64,000 bases of DNA from UBA4093 sp036676455 (GTDB taxonomy: Bacteria > Cyanobacteriota > Sericytochromatia > S15B-MN24 > UBA4093). Of this stretch, positions 10,951 through 18,998 are shown in pieces; the stretch's first letter is position 1; each line of letters opens with the position of its first letter. Under the pieces are notes generated by a model, which ran no database searches, had not been told where the DNA came from, and saw nothing but the letters and a program-made list of their open reading frames with translations. The position numbers and the translations under genes were made by a program. The stretch spans positions 1 to 64,000 of the forward strand of contig JAKFCW010000021.1 in NCBI GenBank assembly GCA_036676455.1, in the 5' to 3' direction.

Positions 10951-12030
10951 ATGGAGCGCTACCGGGTTGCCCTGCTTCCGGGGGACGGGATCGGTCCCGA
11001 GGTGATGCGCGCGGCCGTACGCGTCCTCCAGGCGGCCACGCCCCGGTTCGGAATCGAGCTGGAGCTGGTCGAGGGCCTGATCGGGCAGTCGGCCTTGGCG
11101 GAAACCCGCACAGTCCTCCCCCTCGAAACGATTCACCTCTGCCGCGACGCCAAAGCGGTCCTGCTGGGGCCGGTGGGGGCGGATCCCGGCGCGTACCCGA
11201 GCATCACCTCCTCGCCGCGCTACGCCTCCCACGAGCTGCACGCGTGGCTGGGGGTCTACGCCAACATTCGGCCGGTTCGGGTCTACCCGGCCCTGGTCCA
11301 GCGCTCGCCGCTGAAGTCCGAGATCATCACCGGGGTCGACCTCATGATCGTGCGGGATGCCGCCGCGGGTCTGTACTACAGCCAACCGCGCGGCATCAGC
11401 TCCGAGGACGGCGAGCTGGCAGCCGTCAACACGGCCGCCTACAAGCGCTGCGAGGTGGAGCGGGTGGCCAGGGTGGCATTCGAGGCCTCGCATTCGCGCC
11501 GCAAGCATGTCCTACTGGCGGACTGGAGCAAGCTGCTGGAGACCGGCGAGCTCTGGCGGCGCGTCTGCACCGAGGTGGCGCAGGACTTTCCGGAAGTCCG
11601 CTTCGAGGCGATGGACACCGATACCTTTCTCCTGGAGCTGACCTGGAATCCGGAGCGCTACGACGTGATCCTGGCGGACTGCCTCACGGGAGACCTCCTC
11701 AGCGTGCAAGCGGCTGCGCTGTCGGGGACCTACGCCATTCACCCGTCGGCCTTCCTGGGCGAGCGCACGGGGGGAGTGTTCTCGCCGAGCCATGGGACCG
11801 CTCCGAACCTGGTAGGCAAGGGCTTCGCGAACCCGACCAGCGCCATCCTGTCGGCGGGCATGATGCTGAAGTACGCGTTCAACCGGGTCGATGCGGCCTA
11901 CTTCATTCGCGACGCGGTCGATCGGGCGCTGACCAAGGGGGCGCGGACCCATGACCTCAGCGTGACCGGGGAAGTGGTCGTCTCCTGCGAGGCCTTCGTC
12001 GAGCGGGTCCTGCGCGAGCTGGAAGCCTGA
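10951..12030 (+). CDS. Isocitrate/isopropylmalate dehydrogenase-family protein with altered active site
   Basis: A 359-residue member of the beta-decarboxylating dehydrogenase family, closest by eye to 3-isopropylmalate dehydrogenase (LeuB). Family features kept are PGDGIGPEV (10-18), Arg135 and Tyr142 (VRDAAAGLYYSQPRG), Asp248 (GDLL) and the NAD-loop HGTAPNLVGKGFANP (281-295). Against LeuB from memory, the catalytic Lys of VDKANVLE is Trp192 (ADWSKLLE), the second metal-site Asp of GDILSD is Val252, and the Asp of YVDAMAM is Thr223. It may be a divergent dehydrogenase or a non-decarboxylating relative. No other leucine genes are near. The ATG at 10951 follows AAAGGGGG. Confidence 0.75.
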   Translation: MERYRVALLPGDGIGPEVMRAAVRVLQAATPRFGIELELVEGLIGQSALAETRTVLPLETIHLCRDAKAVLLGPVGADPGAYPSITSSPRYASHELHAWLGVYANIRPVRVYPALVQRSPLKSEIITGVDLMIVRDAAAGLYYSQPRGISSEDGELAAVNTAAYKRCEVERVARVAFEASHSRRKHVLLADWSKLLETGELWRRVCTEVAQDFPEVRFEAMDTDTFLLELTWNPERYDVILADCLTGDLLSVQAAALSGTYAIHPSAFLGERTGGVFSPSHGTAPNLVGKGFANPTSAILSAGMMLKYAFNRVDAAYFIRDAVDRALTKGARTHDLSVTGEVVVSCEAFVERVLRELEA

Positions 12031-12098
12031 GCCGCAGGCGCTTCGCTAGTCGCCAATAAGTATTATTAAGCCGCCGCTGGAATAGACAGGCTAGGGTA

Positions 12099-12104
12099 TA
12101 GAAT
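12099..12104 (+). promoter_or_regulatory. -10 element upstream of the endonuclease V-like gene
   Basis: TAGAAT (12099-12104), preceded by an AT-rich stretch, matches the -10 seen at other genes here. No convincing -35 is found at 16-18 nt. The leader to the TTG start would be about 50 nt. Confidence 0.4.
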
Positions 12105-12160
12105 AGTGCCGACGCCCATTTCCAGCCACCCGAACGGCTGCCGACCCAGGAGACCAGGTC

Positions 12161-12859
12161 TTGAAACTCGAGCTGCATCGCCCCCATCGCTGGGAACTCG
12201 CCCCCTATGAGGCCCAGCAGGTCCAGAACGAGCTGCAGGCTGCCGTCGTGACCCAGGATGCCCTCGGCGATATCCGCGTCATCGCGGGCGTGGCGATCGC
12301 CCACAGCCGCTTCAACGACACCATGAGCATCGCGGTCTCCGCCCTCAGCTTCCCGGAGCTCGCCGTCCTCGATCGCCAGGTGATCGAGTACCAGACGAAG
12401 TTCCCCTTCATCCCCGATCTCTTGAGCTTCCGCGAGGTTCCCGGCATCATCGAGGCCCTCGAAGCCCTGTCGGTGAAGCCCGACCTGATCGTGGTCGACG
12501 GCCCCGGCATCACGCACCCCAAGGGCCTCGGCGTGGCCTCGCACGTGGGAGTGCTGCTGGACATCCCGACCATCGGCTGCTGCAAGTCCTCTCCGGTGGG
12601 GACGTTCATCGAGCCCGAGGTCAATGCCGGCAGCGAGTCCGCCCTGGTCTGGCAGTCCGAGATCATCGGCACCGTCTTCCGCTCCAAGAACCGGGTGGCT
12701 CCCTTGTTCGTCTCGACCGGTCACCGGATCAGCCGCGAAACCGCCACCGCCGTCATTCGCCAGACCTGCCAGGGCTATCGGCTGCCGGAACCGCTGCGGA
12801 TCGCCAGCTCGCAACTCACCGAAGCCAAGCAGGGCGCGAAGGTCACCGCAGCCCGCTAA
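12161..12859 (+). CDS. Endonuclease V-family protein lacking the first metal-binding Asp
   Basis: A 232-residue homologue of deoxyinosine 3'-endonuclease (Nfi). The family core is clear: LLSFREVP (Glu92), VVDGPGITHP (Asp113, His119), LGVASHVGVLLDIPTIG, STGHRISRETA and GYRLPEP. Two key positions differ: the Asp of the AGxDV motif is Ala45 (IAGVAIA), and the Tyr of PYIPG is Phe83 (PFIPD). The HG of VDGHG is also changed to PG. Activity on inosine-containing DNA is therefore doubtful. A canonical paralogue lies at 54081-54785. The start is TTG with AGGAG 8 nt upstream. Confidence 0.85.
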   Translation: MKLELHRPHRWELAPYEAQQVQNELQAAVVTQDALGDIRVIAGVAIAHSRFNDTMSIAVSALSFPELAVLDRQVIEYQTKFPFIPDLLSFREVPGIIEALEALSVKPDLIVVDGPGITHPKGLGVASHVGVLLDIPTIGCCKSSPVGTFIEPEVNAGSESALVWQSEIIGTVFRSKNRVAPLFVSTGHRISRETATAVIRQTCQGYRLPEPLRIASSQLTEAKQGAKVTAAR

Positions 12860-12877
12860 GCTGCCCCGACCCTCGGT

Positions 12878-12906
12878 TTGCCGCGAACGTTCGGATCCGG
12901 TAGAAT
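12878..12906 (+). promoter_or_regulatory. Promoter of the lipoprotein-exonuclease unit
   Basis: TTGCCG (12878-12883), 17 nt, TAGAAT (12901-12906). The start would be near 12913, giving a long leader of about 113 nt before the ATG at 13026. The leader ends in an AT-rich stretch followed by GGGAGG. Confidence 0.7.
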
Positions 12907-13025
12907 GGTCGCGTCGCAACGACTCCCGGGCGTCGACTCGCCACGTCCTCCGCACCGGAACCGACGCGCGATCGTCCCTCCATGGGTGCGAAAAATTAGT
13001 TAGCTACCAATTGGGAGGCCATTGA

Positions 13026-14684
13026 ATGGGTTCACGACGTTGGCAAACGGCCATGCTGGCTGGTGCCTTGATGCTGTCCGGATGCTCCGGCAACAACCCC
13101 GCTACCCCCGGATCGGTCAATCCGCCGCTGGGGGCGCCCGCGAACACCAACACTCCGGAGTCGGCCGCCGCCCGCCAGGCCGCTGAGAAGGTCACGGTGC
13201 ACGGCTCGGTCGCTGACGCTCGAACCGGCGACGCCATTCCCAAGGCGACCCTCCTCTTGCAGGCCCTCCCCGAGGCCCCCAGCTCCGCCCCGCTCGACAT
13301 GGCCACGGGCTCCACGACGCCTCCGGCCGAGGCCGCCGCCGCCACTGGCGAGCCTGCCGCCCCGGTCGCCAGCGCTTCCGCCCCGAAGCCCAAGCCTGCG
13401 GCGGCCGCGGGACCCAAAGCTCATGAGAAGCCCATCAAGCTCGGCGTCGACGACAAGGGGCAGTTCGAGGTCAAGGACCTCCTCCCCGGCCAGTACCAGA
13501 TCACGGCCTTCGCCCCCGGCTACCAGCCGGTGACCACGATCGGCGTGCGGCCCGCCCAGCTCCACTTCGAGCTCTCGCCGCTGAGCCCCAAGTCGGGCCA
13601 CGCCATGACGGGCACGGTCAAGACGGCCGCCGACAAGCCCGCCTCCGGCGCCCGCGTGGTCGCCGGCTTCACCCCCGGCAAGACCCTGGGGGATGCCATG
13701 ACCGTCGGCGGGGATGGCAAGTTCGACTTCAAGGATCTCCGCACCGGCAAGCTACCCGTCGCCGCCTACCTCACCGAGGGCGCCGAGATCACCGCCTGGG
13801 CCATCCAGCGCGACGTGCCCGTCGCCCTGGGCAAGGAGAAGGTGACTCCCAGCCCCACGCTGACCCTGCGGGCCGTGACCTCCCCGCTGATCCTCAGCGG
13901 CAAGGTCACGTCGCCCACCAAGGAACTCAAGCCCCGCCAGGTTCACGCCCTCCTGGTGGAAGGTGACGCCGAGATCCCGCTCATCACCCGCACCCCGGAC
14001 AAGGACGGCTTCTTCCGCTTCTCGCTGCCCCCGCTCGAGGAAGGCCAGACCTACCACCTCGTCGCCACGGGCCTGGATGAAGCCGGCAACACCGTCTACT
14101 CGCACCTGCACAAGGTCGGCGACTCCGATCTGAAGCTCGAGCTCGCGCTGCCGGAACTGCCTGCCAAGCCAGAGTTCCAGCCGCAAGAGCTGGCCTTCGG
14201 CGCCCACTGGCGCGGCTCGGCCAATGCCTCGGTTTACCGCCTGCGCGTAGAATCGGTCGGTGACGACGCCCAGACCGTCTGGGAAGGCTGGACCAATGGC
14301 ACCGTGCTGGCGATGCCGGATCCCGAGACCCTGCCGATCCTATCGAAGGGCAAGACGTACCGGGCCTCCTTCTCGGCCGTGAAGGTCGCCGAAGGCACTC
14401 CCTACGAGCTAACCTCGGTGCCGAGCGCCCCCTGGGCATCGGCGGCGTCTCTGGCGCCGATCACCTTCAAGGCCGGCGAGCCTCTCGACGAGGACGAGGA
14501 CGTGCCCGCGATGGGCGAGAAGCAGCCCGCGGCGCATGACGCGAAGCAACAGACGAAGTCTGAAGCGAAGCAACAGACGAAGTCTGAAGCGAAGCAACTG
14601 CCCAAGGCTGACGTGAAGCCGAAGGCTGACGCGAAGCCCCAGGCGAAGCCCGCTCCCGCCAAGCCCAAGGGCCAGGTCCTCTAG
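13026..14684 (+). CDS. Large exported lipoprotein with carboxypeptidase-regulatory-like domains
   Basis: A 552-residue lipoprotein of unrecognised specific function. The signal peptide ends in LSGC (lipobox, Cys about residue 20). A region near 54-165 looks like a CarboxypepD_reg-type beta-sandwich (VHGSVADARTGDAIPKATLLL, then GQFEVKDLLPGQYQITAFAPGYQP) interrupted by an Ala/Pro/Lys low-complexity loop. A second similar module follows (about 190-245) and further beta-rich sequence to about 490. The tail is Lys/Ala/Gln-rich with an exact 24-bp tandem duplication in the DNA. It probably sits at the cell envelope. It is followed 2 nt later by the DnaQ-like gene. Confidence 0.75.
   Translation: MGSRRWQTAMLAGALMLSGCSGNNPATPGSVNPPLGAPANTNTPESAAARQAAEKVTVHGSVADARTGDAIPKATLLLQALPEAPSSAPLDMATGSTTPPAEAAAATGEPAAPVASASAPKPKPAAAAGPKAHEKPIKLGVDDKGQFEVKDLLPGQYQITAFAPGYQPVTTIGVRPAQLHFELSPLSPKSGHAMTGTVKTAADKPASGARVVAGFTPGKTLGDAMTVGGDGKFDFKDLRTGKLPVAAYLTEGAEITAWAIQRDVPVALGKEKVTPSPTLTLRAVTSPLILSGKVTSPTKELKPRQVHALLVEGDAEIPLITRTPDKDGFFRFSLPPLEEGQTYHLVATGLDEAGNTVYSHLHKVGDSDLKLELALPELPAKPEFQPQELAFGAHWRGSANASVYRLRVESVGDDAQTVWEGWTNGTVLAMPDPETLPILSKGKTYRASFSAVKVAEGTPYELTSVPSAPWASAASLAPITFKAGEPLDEDEDVPAMGEKQPAAHDAKQQTKSEAKQQTKSEAKQLPKADVKPKADAKPQAKPAPAKPKGQVL
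14541..14599 (+). repeat. 24-bp in-frame tandem repeat in the lipoprotein tail
   Basis: Two perfect 24-bp copies (14541-14564 and 14565-14588) plus a partial third copy encode the octapeptide AKQQTKSE. The repeat keeps the frame, so slippage would change tail length without breaking the gene. Confidence 0.85.
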
Positions 14685-14686
14685 AC

Positions 14687-15643
14687 TTGCTCCCGACGGA
14701 AGCCCGTGTCCCGGAGAATCCGCTCTCCGGGACCTTCGTCGTGCTCGATCTCGAAACCACGGGGCTGGACTACAAGCTCGACCGGATCCTGGAGATCGGC
14801 GCCGTCAAGCTCGTGAACGGCGTGCTGGGGGAGACCTTTCAGGTCCTGGTCAATCCCGAGACCGAGATGCGCGAGGAGAACATCGCCATTCACGGCATCA
14901 CCCCGGCCATGGTCGCCGACGCTCCCAGAATCGCCGAGGTGCTTCCCCGCTTCCTGGCATGGGCCGGAGAGGCGCCCTGGGTCGCGCACAACGCCGTCTT
15001 CGACGTCAACTTCCTCAGCCACAACGCGGCCGCGCTGGGCATCGACCTGCAGGACGTGAGCGTGATCGACACGCTGGAGATGTGCAAGGAGGTCTTCCCC
15101 TCCGAGCGCAAGCCCAGCCTCGAGCGGCTACTGGAGCTCTTCGACGAGCCTGCGCGCAACTTGCATCGGGCCCATGTGGACGCCGAGGCGCTGGCCAGCA
15201 TCTTCGCGCGGCTCTGGGAGCTGCGCCGCCAGAAGCGCGCGTGGCATGCCGCGCAGTTCGAGCGGATCAGCCAGATTGGCATGCGCTACCGGCAGGTCCA
15301 GCGCCTGCTGGGCGACCTGAACGACGAGGCGCGCGACCTGCGCCGGACCCTGGAGCTGTACTTCGAGGAGACCGGAGCGACGGAATTGAAGCTACCGGAA
15401 GCCAGCATCATGGCGCATCGCCGGGAGTCCTGGGAGTTTCACTCCGAGGAGGTCCGCGAGGCCCTGGCCAAGCTCGGCATCCTCGATCGGGTGCTGCGCG
15501 TGGATCGCGACAAACTCGATCGCTGGCTGAAGTCGGAGCGATTGACCCCCGAAGAGCGGGACAGCCTCCTGGCCACCCGGCGATTTCTCGGGGTCAAACT
15601 GGGCATTTCAGTGGAGAGCCGACCTGGAAATGGGTTAGAATAG
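14687..15643 (+). CDS. DnaQ/epsilon-like 3'-5' exonuclease with C-terminal extension
   Basis: A 318-residue DEDDh exonuclease. ExoI is VLDLETTGLD, ExoII is HNAVFDVNFL and ExoIII is HRAHVDAEAL, covering residues 15-185, as in the proofreading epsilon subunit and PolC exonuclease domains. The remaining 130 residues are mostly helical and charged (two long Arg/Glu-rich helices, then a WLKSERLTPEERDSLLATRRFLG segment) and I do not recognise them. The only plausible start is TTG at 14687, 2 nt after the upstream stop. It could be a repair-type exonuclease rather than the replicative epsilon subunit. Confidence 0.85.
   Translation: MLPTEARVPENPLSGTFVVLDLETTGLDYKLDRILEIGAVKLVNGVLGETFQVLVNPETEMREENIAIHGITPAMVADAPRIAEVLPRFLAWAGEAPWVAHNAVFDVNFLSHNAAALGIDLQDVSVIDTLEMCKEVFPSERKPSLERLLELFDEPARNLHRAHVDAEALASIFARLWELRRQKRAWHAAQFERISQIGMRYRQVQRLLGDLNDEARDLRRTLELYFEETGATELKLPEASIMAHRRESWEFHSEEVREALAKLGILDRVLRVDRDKLDRWLKSERLTPEERDSLLATRRFLGVKLGISVESRPGNGLE
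15612..15641 (+). promoter_or_regulatory. Possible promoter of the Nudix-regulator-methyltransferase unit
   Basis: TAGAAT (15636-15641) overlaps the end of the exonuclease gene, with a weak TGGAGA (15612-15617) 18 nt upstream. It would drive the Nudix gene and the two genes behind it. Confidence 0.45.
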
Positions 15644-15684
15644 AGATATCCCGAGCCCTGTATCCCTGAACGGGGAGGAAGACC

Positions 15685-16233
15685 GTGACAACCGACGAAT
15701 TTACCCACCTCCGCGAGCGCGGCTTGACCCAGGAAGCCGCCTTCCGTGGCCACCTGGTCAAGGTCCGCGTCGATACCGTGGCGCTGCCGAACGGCGAGAC
15801 GGCCCAGCGCGAGATCGTGGAGCATCCCGGCGCCATCGCCGTGATCCCCGTGACCGCCGAGGGCAAGATCGTGCTGGTTCGCCAGTTCCGCTACCCCATC
15901 AACCAGATCACGCTCGAGTTGCCCGCCGGCAAGCTGGAGCTGGGCGAGCAGCCCGAGCTCACCTGCATGCGTGAGCTGGCGGAAGAGACCGGCTTCAAGG
16001 CCGACCACCTGGAAAAGCTCACGGAGTTCGTGGTGGCTCCGGGATACACGACCGAGCGCATCACCTTGTTCAAGGCCACGGGCCTCACGCCGACCACGGC
16101 CGCGCTCGACGAGGATGAATTCGTCGAGCCGGTGGAAGTGACCGTCGACGAGGCCCTCGCCATGGTCCGGGACGGCCGGATCTTCGACGCCAAGACCATG
16201 ATCGGCCTCCTCTGGCTCGATCGCAATTCCTAG
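15685..16233 (+). CDS. Nudix hydrolase, ADP-ribose pyrophosphatase type
   Basis: A 182-residue Nudix enzyme. The Nudix box is complete: GKLELGEQPELTCMRELAEETGF, with REL and the EE pair in place. The flanking pattern (EHPGAIAVIPVTAEGKIVLVRQFRYPIN, then LPAGKLE, then a GYTTERITLFKATGL motif) is typical of the NudF/ADP-ribose pyrophosphatase subgroup, which cleaves ADP-ribose to AMP and ribose 5-phosphate. The start is GTG, with GGGGAGG 6 nt upstream. The response regulator gene begins 8 nt after its stop. Confidence 0.88.
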   Translation: MTTDEFTHLRERGLTQEAAFRGHLVKVRVDTVALPNGETAQREIVEHPGAIAVIPVTAEGKIVLVRQFRYPINQITLELPAGKLELGEQPELTCMRELAEETGFKADHLEKLTEFVVAPGYTTERITLFKATGLTPTTAALDEDEFVEPVEVTVDEALAMVRDGRIFDAKTMIGLLWLDRNS

Positions 16234-16241
16234 GGGGAACC

Positions 16242-17021
16242 ATGGCACGGATTCTGGTCACGGACGACGCAGGCTTCATGCGAACCATGCTCCGGGATAC
16301 CCTGACCGGAGCGGGCCACGAGGTCGTCGGCGAAGCAAGCAACGGTAGGGACGCGGTGCGCCTCTACGGAGAGCTCAACCCGGATCTGATCACGCTGGAC
16401 GTGACCATGCCCGAGATGGATGGCCGAGAGGCCCTCGGCGCCATCCTCGCGGCCCATCCCGGCGCCAAGGCCGTGATGTGCTCGGCGGTCGGACAGGAAG
16501 CAACCATCAAGGAGTGCCTCTTGGCCGGCGCCCGCGACTACCTGATCAAGCCCTTCGAGAGCTCCCAGGTCATCGCGACGGTGCAGCGCGCCCTGATCAC
16601 CAAGGAGGCCAACCCCGCCACCCTCCTCCAGGAGATCGTGGCCTGGTTCGACCTCGGCGAGATCGTCGTGCGGCAAGGCCTGCTCAGCTACTCGGCCATG
16701 CAGGAGATCCGCGACTCGGTCGCCGCCCGCAAGGATCGCAACATGGGCCAGGAGCTGGTGGACCGCGGAGTGGCCTCCGAGGAGGACGTCGAGTCCTTCC
16801 TGGCGATGGGACACCGCGACGTCTCGATGGCTTACTTCCTGCTCAAGCAGAAGATCATCTCCGTCGAGCAGCTTCGCTGCGCCCTCGTGCTGATGCGGAA
16901 ATCCGGCCGCCTGCTGGGCTTCACCCTCAGCGAGCACGGCTTCTGCACCCAGCAGCAAATCGCCGAACTGGTCAAGAAGATCCCCCCCTTCAAGAGCCAG
17001 AACCAGACCCTGCGAATTTAG
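16242..17021 (+). CDS. Response regulator: CheY-like receiver fused to a GspE/MshE N-terminal-like region
   Basis: A 259-residue two-part regulator. Residues 1-120 are a receiver domain with the acid pocket (DD at 8-9), phospho-acceptor Asp53, and the conserved Thr/Ser (CSAVG) and Lys (IKPF) positions. It strongly resembles the cheY product at 41335. Residues 128-255 hold two copies of a pattern like the N-terminal domain of type II secretion/pilus ATPases (GSPII_E_N or MshEN): LGEIVVRQGLLSYSAM...LGxELVDRGVASEEDV and a second around FLLKQKIISVEQLR...LGFTLSEHGFCTQQQI. MshEN domains can bind c-di-GMP; whether this one does is inference. It lies between the Nudix and MidA genes. Confidence 0.8.
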   Translation: MARILVTDDAGFMRTMLRDTLTGAGHEVVGEASNGRDAVRLYGELNPDLITLDVTMPEMDGREALGAILAAHPGAKAVMCSAVGQEATIKECLLAGARDYLIKPFESSQVIATVQRALITKEANPATLLQEIVAWFDLGEIVVRQGLLSYSAMQEIRDSVAARKDRNMGQELVDRGVASEEDVESFLAMGHRDVSMAYFLLKQKIISVEQLRCALVLMRKSGRLLGFTLSEHGFCTQQQIAELVKKIPPFKSQNQTLRI

Positions 17022-17037
17022 AGCTTCCGGCCCTGAC

Positions 17038-18279
17038 GTGATGCACATCCCGCGGCCCGAGCCTTCCGATGACCGCCGTTCCGCCCGCTCCGACGATCGG
17101 CAAGCGGGCGAACGGGTTTTCGGTAGCCGCAAGCCCGAGCTCTTCGCCGCGCTGCGCGAGGCGGCCGGCGAGCAAGGCTGGGTCTCGTTCAGCACCTACA
17201 TGGACCTCGCCCTCTTCCACCCCACGGCGGGCTACTACGCCCGCCTCGAGGCCGTCGGCGCCAAGGGCGACTTCGCCACCAGCCCCAGCCTCAGCCCCGG
17301 CTTCGGCAAGCTCTTCGCCCGGCAATTCCACCAGATCTGGCAGCAACTGGGCCAGCCGTCACGCTTCGACGTGCTCGAGCTGGGCCCCGGCGCGGGCCAC
17401 TTCGCGTCCGCCGTGCTCGCCGAAGCGGATCGCTTCGGGCGCTTCAAGAAGGCCCTCCGCTACGGCCTGATGGATCGCAGCGCCAGCCTGCGCCAGGTCC
17501 AGGCCGAGCGCCTCTCGCGCTGGGCCCCGCGCGTTCGCTGGGCCGACTCCGTCGCCGAACTGGCCCCCGAGGGCGTGCGCGGGGTGATCTTCAGCAACGA
17601 GTTCTTCGACGCGCTGCCATGCCACCGGCTGGAGCAGACCGCCGACGGATTGCGGGAGGTCGCTTTGCGGGTGGGGGGCGATCGCCTCGAAGAGATCCTC
17701 ATCCCCTTGACCTCCGAGCGCCTGGCCGCCGAGCTGGAGGCCGACGGCCTCACCCTGGCGATCGGCCAGCGGGTCGAGGTTTCGCTGGCGGCCCTCGACG
17801 CCATGGAGGCGCTCGGCGCCGCCCTGACGCAGGGAGCCGTGATCAGCGTGGACTACGGGGACGTCGCCCAGGAGGTCTACTCGGCGCGCCGCATGAAGGG
17901 CTCCGTGCGGGGTTACTTCCGCCACATGGCGGTCGCCGATCCTTACGCGCGCCCCGGCGAGCAGGATCTGACCTACGACGTCGACTTCACGGCCCTGGCG
18001 CGCGCCGGAGAGCGCGGCGGTCTCGCGACGCTCGGCATGCTGCCGCAAGGAGAGGTGCTGAGGCACCTGGGGCTGGAGGGCGAGATTCGCGCCCTGCGGC
18101 GCGGCAAGTCGCCCCTGGAGGCCGATCAGGCCAGCGCTGCGCTGGAGAAGCTGGCTGAGCCTCGCGGCATGGGGGAGGGCTTCAAGGTGCTCTTCCAGGG
18201 CAAGGGCCTCGCGCGCGCGCAGCTGGCGGGCCTGGGGGGCGCGGCCATCAAGGCGCCCTGGTGGCCGCTGCGGCGCTAG
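17038..18279 (+). CDS. SAM-dependent methyltransferase of the MidA/NDUFAF7 family
   Basis: A 413-residue class I methyltransferase of the COG1565 family. Diagnostic segments are FSTYMDLALFHPTAGYYA, KGDFATSPSLSPGFG, the SAM motif VLELGPGAGHFA, VIFSNEFFDALPCHRLE, and ISVDYGD near the end of the catalytic core. The mitochondrial homologue NDUFAF7 dimethylates an Arg of the complex I subunit NDUFS2 (NuoD). The gene lies directly upstream of the complete nuo operon, which fits such a role. The start is GTG at 17038 or the adjoining ATG at 17041; about 30 extra N-terminal residues precede the domain. It probably shares a transcript with the regulator gene 16 nt upstream. Confidence 0.85.
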   Translation: MMHIPRPEPSDDRRSARSDDRQAGERVFGSRKPELFAALREAAGEQGWVSFSTYMDLALFHPTAGYYARLEAVGAKGDFATSPSLSPGFGKLFARQFHQIWQQLGQPSRFDVLELGPGAGHFASAVLAEADRFGRFKKALRYGLMDRSASLRQVQAERLSRWAPRVRWADSVAELAPEGVRGVIFSNEFFDALPCHRLEQTADGLREVALRVGGDRLEEILIPLTSERLAAELEADGLTLAIGQRVEVSLAALDAMEALGAALTQGAVISVDYGDVAQEVYSARRMKGSVRGYFRHMAVADPYARPGEQDLTYDVDFTALARAGERGGLATLGMLPQGEVLRHLGLEGEIRALRRGKSPLEADQASAALEKLAEPRGMGEGFKVLFQGKGLARAQLAGLGGAAIKAPWWPLRR

Positions 18280-18617
18280 CGCGCGAGGCCGTCCCCAAGG
18301 GGGGCTCGCCTGGACTAATCCCCCTCAAAAACCCTTGCTTACCGAGGCCCCGCAGACGGCGCTATCAGCTGATTTGCGGATCCGCTCAGTAGTTATTACG
18401 TAAAGTTAACCAAATTTCACCTAAATCCACCCCGATTACCGGCCAAAAGGGCAGGTTGACTGAAGCCTTGTGATAGAATGAGCGGGATGTTAGTGGATCC
18501 AAGCCATCCTTAGGCCCCAGCCGGCTTGCGAATCCCTTTGACCACCACCATGCGGAGCCGCAAAGGAGGAGATCGCCCGCGCCCGCGGGGAGAGGGGCCC
18601 ACCCCCGGGGTGAGAGC
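18280..18617 (+). promoter_or_regulatory. nuo operon upstream region with extended -10 promoter
   Basis: This 338-nt gap holds no credible ORF. It begins with an imperfect hairpin (18283-18309) that may end the MidA transcript. An AT-rich block (18388-18426) contains the palindrome TTACGTAA. The best promoter is an extended -10, TGATAGAAT (18471-18479), without a good -35 at 17 nt; TTGACT (18456-18461) lies only 12 nt before the -10. The predicted leader to nuoA is about 130 nt and contains AAAGGAGGAG (18562-18571), which is followed by no start codon in frame with a long ORF. Confidence 0.55.
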
Positions 18618-18998
18618 GTGAACATTATGCTCGACACAAACACCACCATCGCCCTCATGGTCGTTCTGGGCATCGCCATGCTGGTGCCCCTGCTCGTCTT
18701 GTTCGTCTCGCCGAAGCTGGGTCCCAGCAAGCCGTCCGCGACGAAGCTAGAGCCCTACGAGGCCGGCATCCCGGAGAAATCCCGGGTCGGCACGGCGCGC
18801 GAGCGTTTCTCGATCAAGTTCTATCTCGTCGCCATCATGTTCGTCATCTTCGATATCGAGGCGGTCTTCCTCTATCCTTGGGCCGTCAACTTCAAGGTCC
18901 TGGGCCTCTTCGGCCTGGTGGAGATGCTGGTCTTCCTCGGTATTCTGTTCTCTGGTTACATCTACATCGTGAAGAGGGGAGCCCTGAAATGGGAGTAG
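18618..18998 (+). CDS. nuoA: NADH-quinone oxidoreductase subunit A (NuoA)
   Basis: The first gene of a complete 14-gene complex I operon, 126 residues. It has three membrane helices (about 9-30, 65-85, 92-112), the conserved KLEPYEAGIPEKSRVGTARERFSIKFYLVAIMFVIFDIEAVFLYPWA core and the acidic FDIE motif at the membrane-peripheral arm junction. The start is GTG at 18618 with GGGGTGAGA upstream; an ATG at 18627 is a possible alternative. The stop overlaps the nuoB start by 10 nt, implying translational coupling. Confidence 0.95.
   Translation: MNIMLDTNTTIALMVVLGIAMLVPLLVLFVSPKLGPSKPSATKLEPYEAGIPEKSRVGTARERFSIKFYLVAIMFVIFDIEAVFLYPWAVNFKVLGLFGLVEMLVFLGILFSGYIYIVKRGALKWE

Noticed and set aside
10951..12030. 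Calling this gene leuB
   Set aside because: The catalytic Lys and two acidic positions are substituted and no leucine pathway gene is nearby.
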